DNA from: Amycolatopsis keratiniphila subsp. keratiniphila
GTDB lineage: Bacteria > Actinomycetota > Actinomycetes > Mycobacteriales > Pseudonocardiaceae
Direction: 5' to 3'
NCBI RefSeq assembly: GCF_001620365.2
Contig: NZ_LQMT02000011.1
Span: 89,264 to 153,263, forward strand
DNA: 64,000 nucleotides
The position numbers and the translations under genes were made by a program. Positions 8,587 to 17,397 of this stretch are shown here, one piece after another; the first letter of the stretch is position 1; the number at the start of each line of letters is the position of its first letter. Below the pieces are notes generated by a model. It had not been told where the DNA came from. It did not search any database and saw only the letters and a list, made by a program, of their open reading frames with translations.

Positions 8587-9837
8587 TCAGGGTGCTTCCG
8601 GCAGCCGCAGTTCGAAGATCGCGCCGCCTTCTTCGGCGTTGTAGACACGCAGCCTGCCGCCGTGCGCGAGCGCGACCCACCGGACGATCGACAGGCCGAG
8701 CCCGCTCGACCCGCCACCGCTGGTGAACCGGTCGAAGTTCTCCTCCGCGACGGACGAGTCGATTCCGGGCCCGCTGTCCGCGACCGTCACCTTTCCGCCG
8801 GCGACGGTGACGTGCACGATGGCCTCGTAACCGGGGCGCCGTCCGTAACGCAGCGCGTTGTCGAGCAGGTTGGCCACCGCCCGCTGGACCAGCGTCGGGT
8901 CGGCGGAGACCGTCGACGGCGCCGCCACCAACGTCACCTGCGCGCCCTCGGCGGGTGTTTCCGCCACGACGCTCGCGACGAGCTGGTCCAGCCGCACCGG
9001 CTGGATGGCCAGGGACTCGACCCCGGCCGCGAGCCGCGCGCGCACGAGCAGGCCGTCGATGATGCCGCCCATCCGCGACGCGAGCCGGACGGTCCGTGGC
9101 AGTAGTTCGTCGCTCTCGGCGGGGTTGCGCAACGCCGCTTCGGCCAGCGCGCGCAAAGCCGCGACCGGTGTGCGGAGGTCGTGCGCCGTTTCGGCGAGCA
9201 GGACCTCCTGTTGCTGGAGCGCGGTGGTCGCGGGCCGGATCGCGCGTCCGGACAGCACGTGCCCGGTCACCCCGATCGCGCCCAGCAGGAGCACACAGCC
9301 CCCGATGACCAGCAGTTTCAGCTGGTCGTGCGCGGCGAGGGCGTCGCGCGCGTCGGCGACCGCGACGATCGCGCCGGCCTCCTGGTTGTTGCGGTTGCGG
9401 AAGGGCTCGACGCCGACGCGGACCATCTCACCCGCGGTTCCGCTGCTGTAGCCGTTGAGCACGGCCCCGTTCCGCGCCGACAGGTCGGCGAAGGTCTGCA
9501 ACCGCTGGGCATCGACCGCCACGCAGGTCCGGCCGCTCGTGTAGGGCGGGAACGCGCCCGCGCCGCTGGGCAGGATCACGAACTGCGGACATTGCCGGTT
9601 CACCTCGTCCTGGCCGACGTAGGTGGTGGTGACGGTGTCGCCCTCGCCCATGATCAGCCGTTTGACCGGGGCTGTGACGCGGGCGAGCTCGGCGTCCAGC
9701 TGGACTTCCCGCTGCTGCAGGTCGGCGCTCACGGCGAGCCAGGCGAAGACGATCAGCCCGGCGGCGTTCAATCCGGTGAACAGCCAGGTGAGCAGCCACC
9801 GCAGGCGCCGGAGGCGATCGGCCGCGGAGCCCTTCAC
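8587..9837 (-). CDS. Sensor histidine kinase
   Basis: 416 aa. Membrane helix 1 lies at about 14-35, an extracytoplasmic sensor domain at about 36-170, and helix 2 at about 172-195. The dimerisation helix carries the phospho-acceptor His in ETAHDLRTPVAAL (about 215). The ATPase domain shows N box NLLDNALRYG, G1 ADSGPGID and G2 GSSGLGLSIVRW. Typical HAMP is short or absent. It starts GTGA, overlapping the TGA of the response regulator by 4 nt, so the two form a coupled pair. The signal is unknown. Confidence 0.92.
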   Translation of the reverse strand: MKGSAADRLRRLRWLLTWLFTGLNAAGLIVFAWLAVSADLQQREVQLDAELARVTAPVKRLIMGEGDTVTTTYVGQDEVNRQCPQFVILPSGAGAFPPYTSGRTCVAVDAQRLQTFADLSARNGAVLNGYSSGTAGEMVRVGVEPFRNRNNQEAGAIVAVADARDALAAHDQLKLLVIGGCVLLLGAIGVTGHVLSGRAIRPATTALQQQEVLLAETAHDLRTPVAALRALAEAALRNPAESDELLPRTVRLASRMGGIIDGLLVRARLAAGVESLAIQPVRLDQLVASVVAETPAEGAQVTLVAAPSTVSADPTLVQRAVANLLDNALRYGRRPGYEAIVHVTVAGGKVTVADSGPGIDSSVAEENFDRFTSGGGSSGLGLSIVRWVALAHGGRLRVYNAEEGGAIFELRLPEAP

Positions 9838-10514
9838 CGGGCCGCGATCCGGTAGCCGCGGCCGCGGACGGTGTCGATGACCTCGGGATCGCCGAGCCGC
9901 ACCCGAAGCCGCCGGATCACCACGTCGACCACATTGGACATCGGGTCGGTGCTGGTGTCCCAGCAGTGCTCGATCAGCTCGTCACGTCCGACGGCCTGAT
10001 CCGGGCGGGAAAGCAAGTACTCCAGCACCGCGAACTCCTTGTCGCTCAAGGTGAGCAGCGTGTCGCCGCGGCGCACCTGCCGCCGCGCGCAGTCCATTTC
10101 GAGGTCATCGTGGCGCAGCACCGACGGCCGTCCGGCGCCCGCGCGACGGTAGAGCGCGTGGACGCGGGCGCTCATCTCGGCCACCGCGAACGGCTTCACC
10201 AGATAGTCGTCGCCGCCGTGTTCGAACCCGGCGACCCGGTCGGCGAGGCTGTCGCGCGCGGTCAGGAACAACACCGGTACCGCCCAGCCTTCCTGACGGC
10301 GGCGGTGGACGTATTCGATCGAATCGCCGTCGGGCAGCATCCGATCGAACACCACGCAGGCGAACCCGCCCGCGGCCAGCTCGGCGTCGGCCTGCGCCAG
10401 GTCGCCCGCCTCGCGGACGGGCAAGCCGCTCCCGTGCAACTCGGCGGTGATCGCCACACGGAGGTCTTCGTCGTCCTCAACGACCAGCACCCGCTCTGTC
10501 GGCTCTGTTGTCAT
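9834..10514 (-). CDS. OmpR/PhoB-family response regulator
   Basis: 226 aa. Receiver domain with acidic pocket VVEDDEDL, phospho-acceptor Asp in VVFDRMLPDGDS, Thr in FLTARD and Lys in YLVKPF. The C-terminal winged helix has the usual LTLSDKEFAVLEYL start and TVRGRGYRIA end. Cognate of the overlapping histidine kinase gene. It is clearly paralogous to the orphan regulator at 12431-13087; both share RMLPxGDS and PVLFLTARD. The receiver retains the full GGDDYLVKP loop that the paralogue lacks. Confidence 0.93.
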   Translation of the reverse strand: MTTEPTERVLVVEDDEDLRVAITAELHGSGLPVREAGDLAQADAELAAGGFACVVFDRMLPDGDSIEYVHRRRQEGWAVPVLFLTARDSLADRVAGFEHGGDDYLVKPFAVAEMSARVHALYRRAGAGRPSVLRHDDLEMDCARRQVRRGDTLLTLSDKEFAVLEYLLSRPDQAVGRDELIEHCWDTSTDPMSNVVDVVIRRLRVRLGDPEVIDTVRGRGYRIAAR

Positions 10515-10571
10515 CGGAACCTCAGGTACATGGCGCGATCGTAGGGAGACACGAAGCAAGGGGGTGCGAGC

Positions 10572-11843
10572 ATGGTGCTCTTCCAGGTCCTGGGGCCACT
10601 CGAGGTGCGTGGCCGCGACGGCGTCACGGGGCGGCCGGCCGGCGGGAAACCCGCCACGGTGCTGGCCGCGCTCCTGATGCAGCCTAACGCCTGGGTGGCG
10701 GTGGACCGGCTGATCGAGAACACCTGGCCGGAACAGGCCGCGCCGGCTTCGGCCGAAGCGAACTTGAAGACATATATGTGGCAGCTGCGGCGGCTGTTGC
10801 CGGAACACGACGACGGCCCCCGTATCGAAGGGCGGGCCGGGGCCTACCGGCTGCACGTCGGCCCCGGCGAGCTGGACGCCGACTGTGCCGCGGCGCTCGC
10901 CGAGGACGCCGCGCGGGCACTGGCCGAGGGCACACCGGGAACCGCGTTGACCTTGGTGGAGCAGGGTTTGCGGTTGTGGCGGGGCCGGCCGTTCGAGGGG
11001 GTGGACGTCCTCGCCGACGACGCGGTCGAGCGGCTCGACGAATTGCACCGGCAGCTGCGGGAGTCGCTCGCCGACGCTCAGCTCGGGCTCGGGCGCACGG
11101 CCGACGCGGTGGCCACGTTGCAGGCACTGACCGCGGACGACCCACTGCGCGAGGACGTCTGGGCGCGGCTGATCCGGGCCCAGCACGAGATGGGACGTCC
11201 GGCCCAGGCGCTGGCCACGTTCCACCGGGCGCGGCGGCTCCTCGCCGCCGAACTGGGGGTGCGCCCGGGACCCGAGCTGAGGAAGGCGTTCCAGGCGGTG
11301 CACGGTTCCGGGGCACCGGACCGGCCGCGACGGGAGCTGCCGCGGACGGTCGAGCCGCTGGGCGGCCGGGAGCGGGAGTTCGCGGCACTGGGCCGGGCAC
11401 TGACCGGGTGCGCGCCCGCGGTCGTCGTCACCGGTGCCGCGGGGGCGGGGAAGACGGCGCTCGCCGTGGCCGCGGCCCACCGGATCAGCGAACGCTTTCC
11501 CGACGGGCAGTTCTTCGTCGATCTGCACGGCGGATCCCGGCCATTGGCCATCGCGGCGGTGCTGGAGCGGCTGTTGCGCGGCCTCGGGTTCCCGCCCGCG
11601 CTGATACCGTCCGATGTGGACGAACGAGCCGCGCTGTGGCGTTCGGAGCTGGCCGGGCGGCGGGTGCTGGTGGTCTTCGACGACGCCGCGGCCCGCGGCC
11701 AGGTCGCGGCGCTGCTGCCCGCGACCGGCCGCAGCGCCGCCATCGTCACGACGCGCGCCCGGGACTTCTCGCTCGCCGGGGCCACGACCGTCCACTTGGG
11801 GCCCGAGCGAGCCTCGGCCAGGCAGCTGGAGCGAGTGGCATGA
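10572..11843 (+). CDS. Short SARP/AfsR-type transcriptional regulator, truncated in the NTPase domain
   Basis: 423 aa. The N-terminus is an OmpR-like DNA-binding domain (FQVLGPLEVRGRDG), then a BTAD domain to about residue 250 (ELDADCAAALAEDA, PLREDVWARLIRAQHEMGR). A P-loop NTPase follows, with Walker A VVTGAAGAGKTALA (about 286-300) and Walker B RRVLVVFDDA, but the protein ends about 65 residues later, without the rest of the NB-ARC region or the TPR repeats of full AfsR proteins. SARPs activate promoters, often of secondary metabolism. It overlaps the next regulator by ATGA. Divergent from the kinase/regulator pair. Confidence 0.85.
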   Translation: MVLFQVLGPLEVRGRDGVTGRPAGGKPATVLAALLMQPNAWVAVDRLIENTWPEQAAPASAEANLKTYMWQLRRLLPEHDDGPRIEGRAGAYRLHVGPGELDADCAAALAEDAARALAEGTPGTALTLVEQGLRLWRGRPFEGVDVLADDAVERLDELHRQLRESLADAQLGLGRTADAVATLQALTADDPLREDVWARLIRAQHEMGRPAQALATFHRARRLLAAELGVRPGPELRKAFQAVHGSGAPDRPRRELPRTVEPLGGREREFAALGRALTGCAPAVVVTGAAGAGKTALAVAAAHRISERFPDGQFFVDLHGGSRPLAIAAVLERLLRGLGFPPALIPSDVDERAALWRSELAGRRVLVVFDDAAARGQVAALLPATGRSAAIVTTRARDFSLAGATTVHLGPERASARQLERVA

Positions 11844-12412
11844 CACTTTCCACGGCGACCGACGAGGTGCTCGTCCTGGCGGCGATGGCCGGAGCGCTGC
11901 CGATGTTCCACACCGAGGACCTCGACAACCTGCGGCGCGGCGTGCACTACCGCGTACTCGTGCCGGTCGAGGCGAGGAACAGCCGGGAGACGGCAAGGCG
12001 GCTGGACATGTTCGCCTCACACGGCGCCGAAATCCGCACCGTGCCGTCCGTGCCGATGACCGCGATGGTCGTCGACGGCACGCTCGCGTTGCTGCCGGGG
12101 GACCGATGCGGTGAGCTCACCGAGTTCCGTGAGCCCGGCGTCGTGAGAGTCGTGGTGGAGCTGTTCGAACGACTGTGGCGGCCCACCGGACCGCCGGGCA
12201 GCGGATCGGGGCCGACCCAGCGCGAATTGGACCTGCTGACCCTGCTCATGAACGGCTACACCGACGAGTCCGCCGCGGCCCGGCTCGGCATCTCCGAGCG
12301 GACCGTGCGGAGGATGGTGTCCGAGCTGATGCACCGGCTCAGCGCGCGCAGCCGGTTCCAGGCCGGCGCGAAGGCCGCGGACCGCGGCTGGTTGATAGAG
12401 CTCGCCGGGTGA
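11840..12412 (+). CDS. LuxR-type helix-turn-helix regulator, translationally coupled to the SARP
   Basis: 190 aa. Residues about 1-110 resemble the effector half of TrmB-like regulators (VHYRVLVPVEARNSRETARR, AMVVDGTLALLPGD). The C-terminus is a LuxR-type HTH (TQRELDLLTLLMNGYTDESA, RLGISERTVRRMVSELMHRL). Related regulators usually have an extra N-terminal domain, absent here. Its ATG lies inside the stop of the SARP gene (ATGA, 4-nt overlap), so the two proteins are made together. It may be a genuine short regulator or the C-terminal half of a longer one. Confidence 0.8.
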   Translation: MTLSTATDEVLVLAAMAGALPMFHTEDLDNLRRGVHYRVLVPVEARNSRETARRLDMFASHGAEIRTVPSVPMTAMVVDGTLALLPGDRCGELTEFREPGVVRVVVELFERLWRPTGPPGSGSGPTQRELDLLTLLMNGYTDESAAARLGISERTVRRMVSELMHRLSARSRFQAGAKAADRGWLIELAG

Positions 12413-12430
12413 TCACGCTACGGTCGTCGG

Positions 12431-13087
12431 GTGCGTGTATTGGTCACCGAGGACGACGAGGATCTCCGGTCAGCCGTCGAGGCTTCACTGCGCGGCTCCG
12501 GGTTCGCCGTCGACGTCGCCAAGGACCTCCCCGACGCCGACGAGGCGCTGAGCGTCAACGCCTACGACTGCGTCGTGCTCGACCGGATGCTGCCGGCCGG
12601 GGACTCCCTCGGCTACGTCGGCGAACGCCGCCGGGACGGCTGGGAGGTCCCGGTGCTGTTCCTGACCGCGCGCGACACGGTCGCCGACCGGATCGCCGGA
12701 CTGGCACTGGCCGACGACTATCTGGTCAAGCCCTTCGCGATGGCCGAACTGATCGCGCGAGTGCGCAGCCTCTGCCGCCGTGGTGATTCAGGAGCGGCGC
12801 CGGTGCTGAACTTCCTCGACCTCGAACTGGACATCGGCAGGCACGAGGCGCGACGAGGTGGCGTCACGTTGACGTTGACCGGTAAGGAGTTCGCGGTCCT
12901 GCGGCGGCTGATGGTCTCGGCGGGCGAGCCGGTCCGGCGCCGCGCGCTGACCGACGCGGGCTGGGACGAGCTGGTGCCCCCGTCGCCCAACGCGCTCGAG
13001 GTGCTGATCGCGCAGCTGCGGCACAAGCTCGGGCCACCTCCCGTGATCCACACCGTGCGGGGCATCGGGTACGTCCTGCGCGGCTGA
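12431..13087 (+). CDS. Orphan OmpR-family response regulator
   Basis: 218 aa, GTG start 18 nt after the LuxR gene, so probably the third gene of the SARP operon. The receiver has TEDDED, phospho-acceptor Asp in CVVLDRMLPAGDS, and LVKPF. The winged helix reads LTLTGKEFAVLRRL and ends TVRGIGYVLRG. The loop before the conserved Lys reads GLALADDYL rather than the usual GLxxGADDYL, one residue shorter. No kinase gene adjoins it, but it is paralogous to the regulator at 9834-10514 and might share that kinase. Confidence 0.88.
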   Translation: MRVLVTEDDEDLRSAVEASLRGSGFAVDVAKDLPDADEALSVNAYDCVVLDRMLPAGDSLGYVGERRRDGWEVPVLFLTARDTVADRIAGLALADDYLVKPFAMAELIARVRSLCRRGDSGAAPVLNFLDLELDIGRHEARRGGVTLTLTGKEFAVLRRLMVSAGEPVRRRALTDAGWDELVPPSPNALEVLIAQLRHKLGPPPVIHTVRGIGYVLRG

Positions 13088-13097
13088 ACATTCCCGG

Positions 13098-14348
13098 CTA
13101 CAACGCCCCTTCGAATACGACAGCGCCGTGGGCGTCACGCGCTTGAATACCGACCCCTTGCGGGAACGGATCGTTCACCTCTTTCGGGAGGAAGACCACG
13201 AAGGTCCTGTCGACCACATCGGTCGTCGAGGTTCGTCCGGCGCCGAAGTCACAGGTCACCGTCACGGCCGTCTCCGGCAGCAGGGTCCCGGCGTACGGCG
13301 TCCGGGCGTTGCCCCGTTCACCACCGTCTTCCACGCCGCCCAGTGGCTGCATCGGGATGGTCCGGGGCCGCGTCGGCGGGAGCTCGAAATGATCTTGGTA
13401 GACGCGCATCTTCGTCCGGCCGGGACGACGCGGGTCCGGAACGGTCGTGCACGCCAGGCTCCGGTCGCCCAACCGGCCGAGTACGACCCGGTAGCCGTCC
13501 TTGTCCAGTAGCGCGCCCGGCCGGTAGCCCGCCGCGTCGGAGACGGCGTCCACCGCGCCGGACAGGCATTCGTCGAGCGCCCGTCCCGCGGGCGAGGTCC
13601 GGTCGGCCGGGGCGATCGGACGGTCGACGGTCGAAAGCAGCGGCGGGGGAGCCGACGGCAGGGTCGTGGTCGCCGCTCCGGCGGGTCCGTAAACGGACAG
13701 TCGCGTCTTCGCGGGGGCGGTCCAGGTGAACGAAACGAACTGATGGGTCAGTGGCGACGCCTCCAGGGTGTCCCCGCCGCCGGAATCCTCGGCCTGGAAG
13801 GCGAGACCCGCACCCGGCCAGGCCGGATCCAGTACCCCGCCGATCATCCCGGTCGCGCTCTGCAGGAGCAGTCCGGTGCGGGTGCCCGGCGCGTACGCGG
13901 GGGCGGCGTCCGGATCGGAGACGGTCACGGTGGTCAGCGTCGTCTCGCAGAACATCGGCTTGCCCGCCGCCGTCGCGGCGACGACCGAAACGTCCAGCAT
14001 GACGTCGGTGAACAGGGGGACCCATTCCTCGCGCGGGGCCAGCCGGTCCGACTTGCCCGCGGCCCGCACCGCCGCCCAGCAGCGGTCGAGCGACGACGTC
14101 GCCAGCCCGGTGTCGAGGGTGAGCCCGCCGGCGGCCGGTTCGGGGCCGGGGGGCGCGCCCTGCTGACGGAGCGACTGCGCCGCGGCGGCGACGCCGGACG
14201 CGACGAGAACGACCGCCGCCGCGGCGGCGTACCAGACGCGTGCCTTCCGCCGCGGCTTCGCGATCCCCTCGCGGACGGCCGACCGCATCCGGGCGCGGAC
14301 GTCGTCCGGCATCGCGTGGTGAGGCGGGTACACGGGTTCGTCGCTCAT
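13098..14348 (-). CDS. Single-pass membrane protein, probable anti-sigma or sigma-linked partner
   Basis: 416 aa. A short cytoplasmic N-terminus (about 1-36) precedes one membrane helix (about 38-60, VWYAAAAAVVLVASGVAAAA) and a large extracytoplasmic domain with paired cysteines. Its ATG overlaps the stop of the ECF sigma gene (ATGA), the usual arrangement for a sigma factor and its regulator. The short N-terminal segment lacks a recognisable HxxxCxxC zinc anti-sigma motif, so regulation of the sigma factor is inferred from coupling only. It ends 10 nt from the convergent response regulator gene. Confidence 0.75.
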   Translation of the reverse strand: MSDEPVYPPHHAMPDDVRARMRSAVREGIAKPRRKARVWYAAAAAVVLVASGVAAAAQSLRQQGAPPGPEPAAGGLTLDTGLATSSLDRCWAAVRAAGKSDRLAPREEWVPLFTDVMLDVSVVAATAAGKPMFCETTLTTVTVSDPDAAPAYAPGTRTGLLLQSATGMIGGVLDPAWPGAGLAFQAEDSGGGDTLEASPLTHQFVSFTWTAPAKTRLSVYGPAGAATTTLPSAPPPLLSTVDRPIAPADRTSPAGRALDECLSGAVDAVSDAAGYRPGALLDKDGYRVVLGRLGDRSLACTTVPDPRRPGRTKMRVYQDHFELPPTRPRTIPMQPLGGVEDGGERGNARTPYAGTLLPETAVTVTCDFGAGRTSTTDVVDRTFVVFLPKEVNDPFPQGVGIQARDAHGAVVFEGAL

Positions 14349-14929
14349 TTCTCCTCCAGCAACGTACGCAGCCGGGCTCGTCCCCGGGAAAGATGGGCGC
14401 GGACGGTGACCTCGGCGATGCCGAGCAGTTCCGCGGCGTCGGCGATGCCCACCTCGGCGGCCAGGCAGAGTTCGACGACCTCGCGCTGCGATTTCGGCAG
14501 CGACCGGACGGCTTCGGCGACCTGCTGCAGCCGGCGCTGGCCGTCGATCCTCTCGGCCACCGAGTCGGCGTGGTCGGATACGGCAGGCTGGGCCGGGATC
14601 TTCCCGAGCAGCCGCAGCCGGCGGCGAGCACCGCGGTGCTCGTCACGGGCGACGTTCGCCGCGACCGTGTAGAGCCACGGCAGGGCGCTGTCCCGCACCA
14701 GGGTCACCTCGGCCCGCCGCCGCCAGGCGATGAGGAACGTCGTGGACGCCAGGTCCTCGGCGCTGCTCCATGAACCGGTCAGGCGATAGGTGTAGTTCCA
14801 CAGCGCCTCGGCATGCCGCTCGAACAGCTCACTGAACGCCCCCTCGTCGCCGTCGGCCGCGCGGGCCCACAGTTCCCGGTCACCGGTCTGTTCCACCGGT
14901 TCTCCCAACCCGATCGCAAGGTTGCTCAC
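14345..14929 (-). CDS. ECF-subfamily RNA polymerase sigma factor
   Basis: 194 aa, GTG start at 14929. Region 2 spans about 20-95 (FSELFERHAEALWNYTYRLT, AEDLASTTFLIAWRR). Region 4 is at about 130-190 (LPKSQREVVELCLAAEVGIA, AELLGIAEVTVRAHLSRGRA). Only regions 2 and 4 are present, as in ECF sigma factors that redirect transcription in response to envelope or stress signals. Coupled by ATGA overlap to the membrane protein downstream. The intergenic region to the divergent glycosyltransferase gene is only 70 nt, so the two promoters overlap. Confidence 0.93.
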   Translation of the reverse strand: MSNLAIGLGEPVEQTGDRELWARAADGDEGAFSELFERHAEALWNYTYRLTGSWSSAEDLASTTFLIAWRRRAEVTLVRDSALPWLYTVAANVARDEHRGARRRLRLLGKIPAQPAVSDHADSVAERIDGQRRLQQVAEAVRSLPKSQREVVELCLAAEVGIADAAELLGIAEVTVRAHLSRGRARLRTLLEEK

Positions 14930-14999
14930 GCCCTGGTTGTGGCCGGCACCGCTCGAACGTTGCGCGCAACTTCCCGGGGCGGAGGAGCCACATCGAGAC

Positions 15000-16442
15000 A
15001 TGATCATGGAACAGGTCCGGACGACGGACAACCAGGCGCCGCCCTGGCGGATGCCCCTGTGCACAGCGGTGCTCTCGGCGGTGGTGTTCCTGCTCGCCCG
15101 TCCGCATTTGATCGACGACACGTACATCACGCTGGCGTACGCGCGCAATGTCGCCTTCCACGGCCACTGGGGCCTGCTCGCCGACGCGACGTCGAACACC
15201 GCGACGTCTCCGGCGAACGTGCTCGTCCTGGCGGCCCTGACCATCGTCGTCCGCGACGCGGTCTTCGCCGCCGGAGCGCTGTTCGTACTCTGCCAGGTCC
15301 TTCTCGCCCTGGCGTTGCGCAGGCTCGGCACGGCGTGCGGGCTGCCGTCCCGGTTCCCCGCCCTGACGCTCGGCGCGCTGACCGCGAACCCGCTTCTCCT
15401 CTCGTCGATCGGGCTGGAGGTCGCCCTCGGCGCGGCGGTCCTTGGCTGGCTGACCGTGTTCGCCGTCGAGAAGAACCCATTCGCCTTCGGGTCGACAGCC
15501 GGCTTGCTCGCCCTGGTCCGGCTGGATCTGATCGTGTTCGCGGTGGTGCTCTTCGTCTTCCTCCGTCCCGGCGTGGGACGGGCGCTGCTCGGCGCAGGGC
15601 TGATCACGGTGCCATGGTTCGGCTTCAGCTGGGTGGTGCTCGGCGCGGCGGTACCGGACACCGTGGTGATCAAGACCCTCCAGGGTGCGCAACACGCTTG
15701 GGGCGCTTGGAACTTCGGCAACGGCCCGCTGTTCTACGCGCGGGTCTCGCCGGTGATGGCCGTGCTGGCGTTCCTGCCCGCCGTCCTCGCCGTGGGGGCA
15801 TTGGCCATCCGGCTGCGGACGAGCCCGGCGGGCCTGCGGCCGTTCGCGGCGCTCGCCGTCGGCGGCCTGCTCTACCACCTCGGCTACGTACTGCTGGCGG
15901 TCCCGCCCTACCACTGGTACTACGGCCCCGGACTCACCGCGGCGACCGTCGTCCTCTGTGCCGTGGCGGTTTCCCACCGGATCATGGTCAGCGGGGTGCT
16001 CGCGCTGATCGTCGCCGGTCTGATCGCGTACGCGGCCGCCGGACTTCCCCGTACACACGCGCCGTTGACGTCGAACTACACGTCGAGCGCGCAGTACGCC
16101 CGTATCGGAGCGGAACTGGGCACGCTCGCCGGAGGCCGGATCGTCGGCAGCGCGGGCGAAATCGGCGTCCTCGCCTACAGTTGCGGCTGCCCGGTCGTCG
16201 ATGTCTTCTCCGACCGCGGCCTGCTGCCCGCCGCGATCGAGGCGCGCGGCGAAGAGAACCGCTGGATTCGCGCGATGCTTCGCGTGAACTACGCCTTCTT
16301 CGACTTCGATGTCCGGCCACGGCGTCCCGACCTCGTGCTGCGACGGCTGGCTGCTCCTCCGCCGGACGCGCTCGCGCACTGGACGCTCGATGCGCCGACT
16401 CTCGGGAAGCAGGAGCTGTACCTCGTGCCGAACAAGGAGTGA
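15000..16442 (+). CDS. GT-C-fold polytopic membrane glycosyltransferase
   Basis: 480 aa with about nine to ten predicted membrane helices. Just after the first helix comes the acidic motif LIDDTYITLAYARNVAFHGH. A DD/DxD motif in the first external loop is the signature of GT-C enzymes that use polyprenyl-phosphate sugars, including actinobacterial arabinofuranosyl- and mannosyltransferases. The C-terminal 110 residues are an extracytoplasmic domain with a Cys pair (YSCGCPVVDVFSDRG). Likely adds sugars to wall polysaccharide or protein outside the membrane; donor and acceptor unknown. Start ATG 15000 has GGAGGAG upstream; ATG 15006 is an alternative. Confidence 0.8.
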   Translation: MIMEQVRTTDNQAPPWRMPLCTAVLSAVVFLLARPHLIDDTYITLAYARNVAFHGHWGLLADATSNTATSPANVLVLAALTIVVRDAVFAAGALFVLCQVLLALALRRLGTACGLPSRFPALTLGALTANPLLLSSIGLEVALGAAVLGWLTVFAVEKNPFAFGSTAGLLALVRLDLIVFAVVLFVFLRPGVGRALLGAGLITVPWFGFSWVVLGAAVPDTVVIKTLQGAQHAWGAWNFGNGPLFYARVSPVMAVLAFLPAVLAVGALAIRLRTSPAGLRPFAALAVGGLLYHLGYVLLAVPPYHWYYGPGLTAATVVLCAVAVSHRIMVSGVLALIVAGLIAYAAAGLPRTHAPLTSNYTSSAQYARIGAELGTLAGGRIVGSAGEIGVLAYSCGCPVVDVFSDRGLLPAAIEARGEENRWIRAMLRVNYAFFDFDVRPRRPDLVLRRLAAPPPDALAHWTLDAPTLGKQELYLVPNKE

Positions 16443-16503
16443 TGTGGTGCGGGCCCCAGGCCTCACACTGGTAGCCACTGCCGAGGCGGGGAGTGGACTT
16501 GAC

Positions 16504-16932
16504 ATGGCGATCACGACGTGGGTCCAGGCGGCCGGAACCGTGTTGCTGGGGCTGGTCGGGCTCTGGTTCGCACACAACTATCGACGGCAGATCCGGCTCA
16601 AACTCGCCGAACGACAGGTCGAGTCGTACGTGCGGCTCTGGGCGCTGACCGCGCCTGCCGCCCCGTTCCGCGCTACTCCGTTGGAGTCCGTCGAGCTGAA
16701 GAAGCTCCACGACGACATGGGAAAGTGGTACTTCGACGACGGCGACGGCATCCTCACCTCGTCCGCGGCTCGCGATTTGTTCATAGGCGTCCACGGCAAT
16801 CTCGTCTGCCCGATCGGTGAGGTGAAGCCGACCGTGCTGGCCGCGCAACTCGCCGCGTTGTCCCCGGCCGATGCCGAACGCCGTCGCGGCTGCGCGATCA
16901 TCCGCCAGGTATCCCTTTGCGAACCCAGCTGA
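16504..16932 (+). CDS. Small membrane protein, apparently frameshifted near its 3' end
   Basis: 142 aa as read. The N-terminal helix (about 4-24, WVQAAGTVLLGLVGLWFAHN) is a membrane anchor, followed by a charged helix and a cytoplasmic domain of unknown function. The reading frame ends SLCEPS, but the next frame continues directly with coding-like sequence LRTQLKKDLAMHFGVGYYTD to a stop at 17111. Adding one T to the CTTTG run near 16912-16916 would restore a protein of about 200 aa reading RQVSLLRTQLKKDL. It is therefore either a recent frameshift or a sequencing error. Confidence 0.6.
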   Translation: MAITTWVQAAGTVLLGLVGLWFAHNYRRQIRLKLAERQVESYVRLWALTAPAAPFRATPLESVELKKLHDDMGKWYFDDGDGILTSSAARDLFIGVHGNLVCPIGEVKPTVLAAQLAALSPADAERRRGCAIIRQVSLCEPS

Positions 16933-17206
16933 AGAAGGACTTGGCCATGCACTTCGGCGTCGGCTATTACACCGACCTTCAGCCCGACGATCGGGCCTTT
17001 CTGGTCAGCTGTGGTTTGTCTCCCCGGCGGCGGCCGTGGCGCCCACGACGGCTTCGCCCAGCGGACCGGCCACGGGTCGACTCCTGCGTGTGCGGCACCT
17101 GTCCGGCCTGAATCCTGAATACATCACCGGAACAGAGGAAGGTGCGCAACGCCCTCCATACGGCCTTCGCTCGTGCGTTCGGCTCGCACTGGAGCGTCTG
17201 TCATCG

Positions 17207-17397
17207 CTGGCCGGTGCGAGCAAAGACCGGGCGGTGCGGCTGTGGGACGTCGCCGATCCGGCTCGCCCTTCGCCCATCGGCGCGCCGATCACCGGACATG
17301 CCGACGGTGTCCGGTCGATGGCGTTCAGCCCCGACGGAAGAACTCTGGCGACGGGCACCGAATACAGCGACGTCGCGGTGCGGTTGTGGAACATTCA
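17207..17397 (+). pseudogene. Fragment of a WD40-repeat protein
   Basis: About 63 codons without a plausible start encode one and a half WD40 blades: KDRAVRLWDVADPARPSPIG, then GHADGVRSMAFSPDGRTLAT, then a second VRLWNI. Such repeats normally occur in arrays of seven or more, often C-terminal to a kinase or NTPase. Only this scrap remains, joined to an S66-peptidase fragment in another frame. Interpreted as a deletion remnant. Confidence 0.7.
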
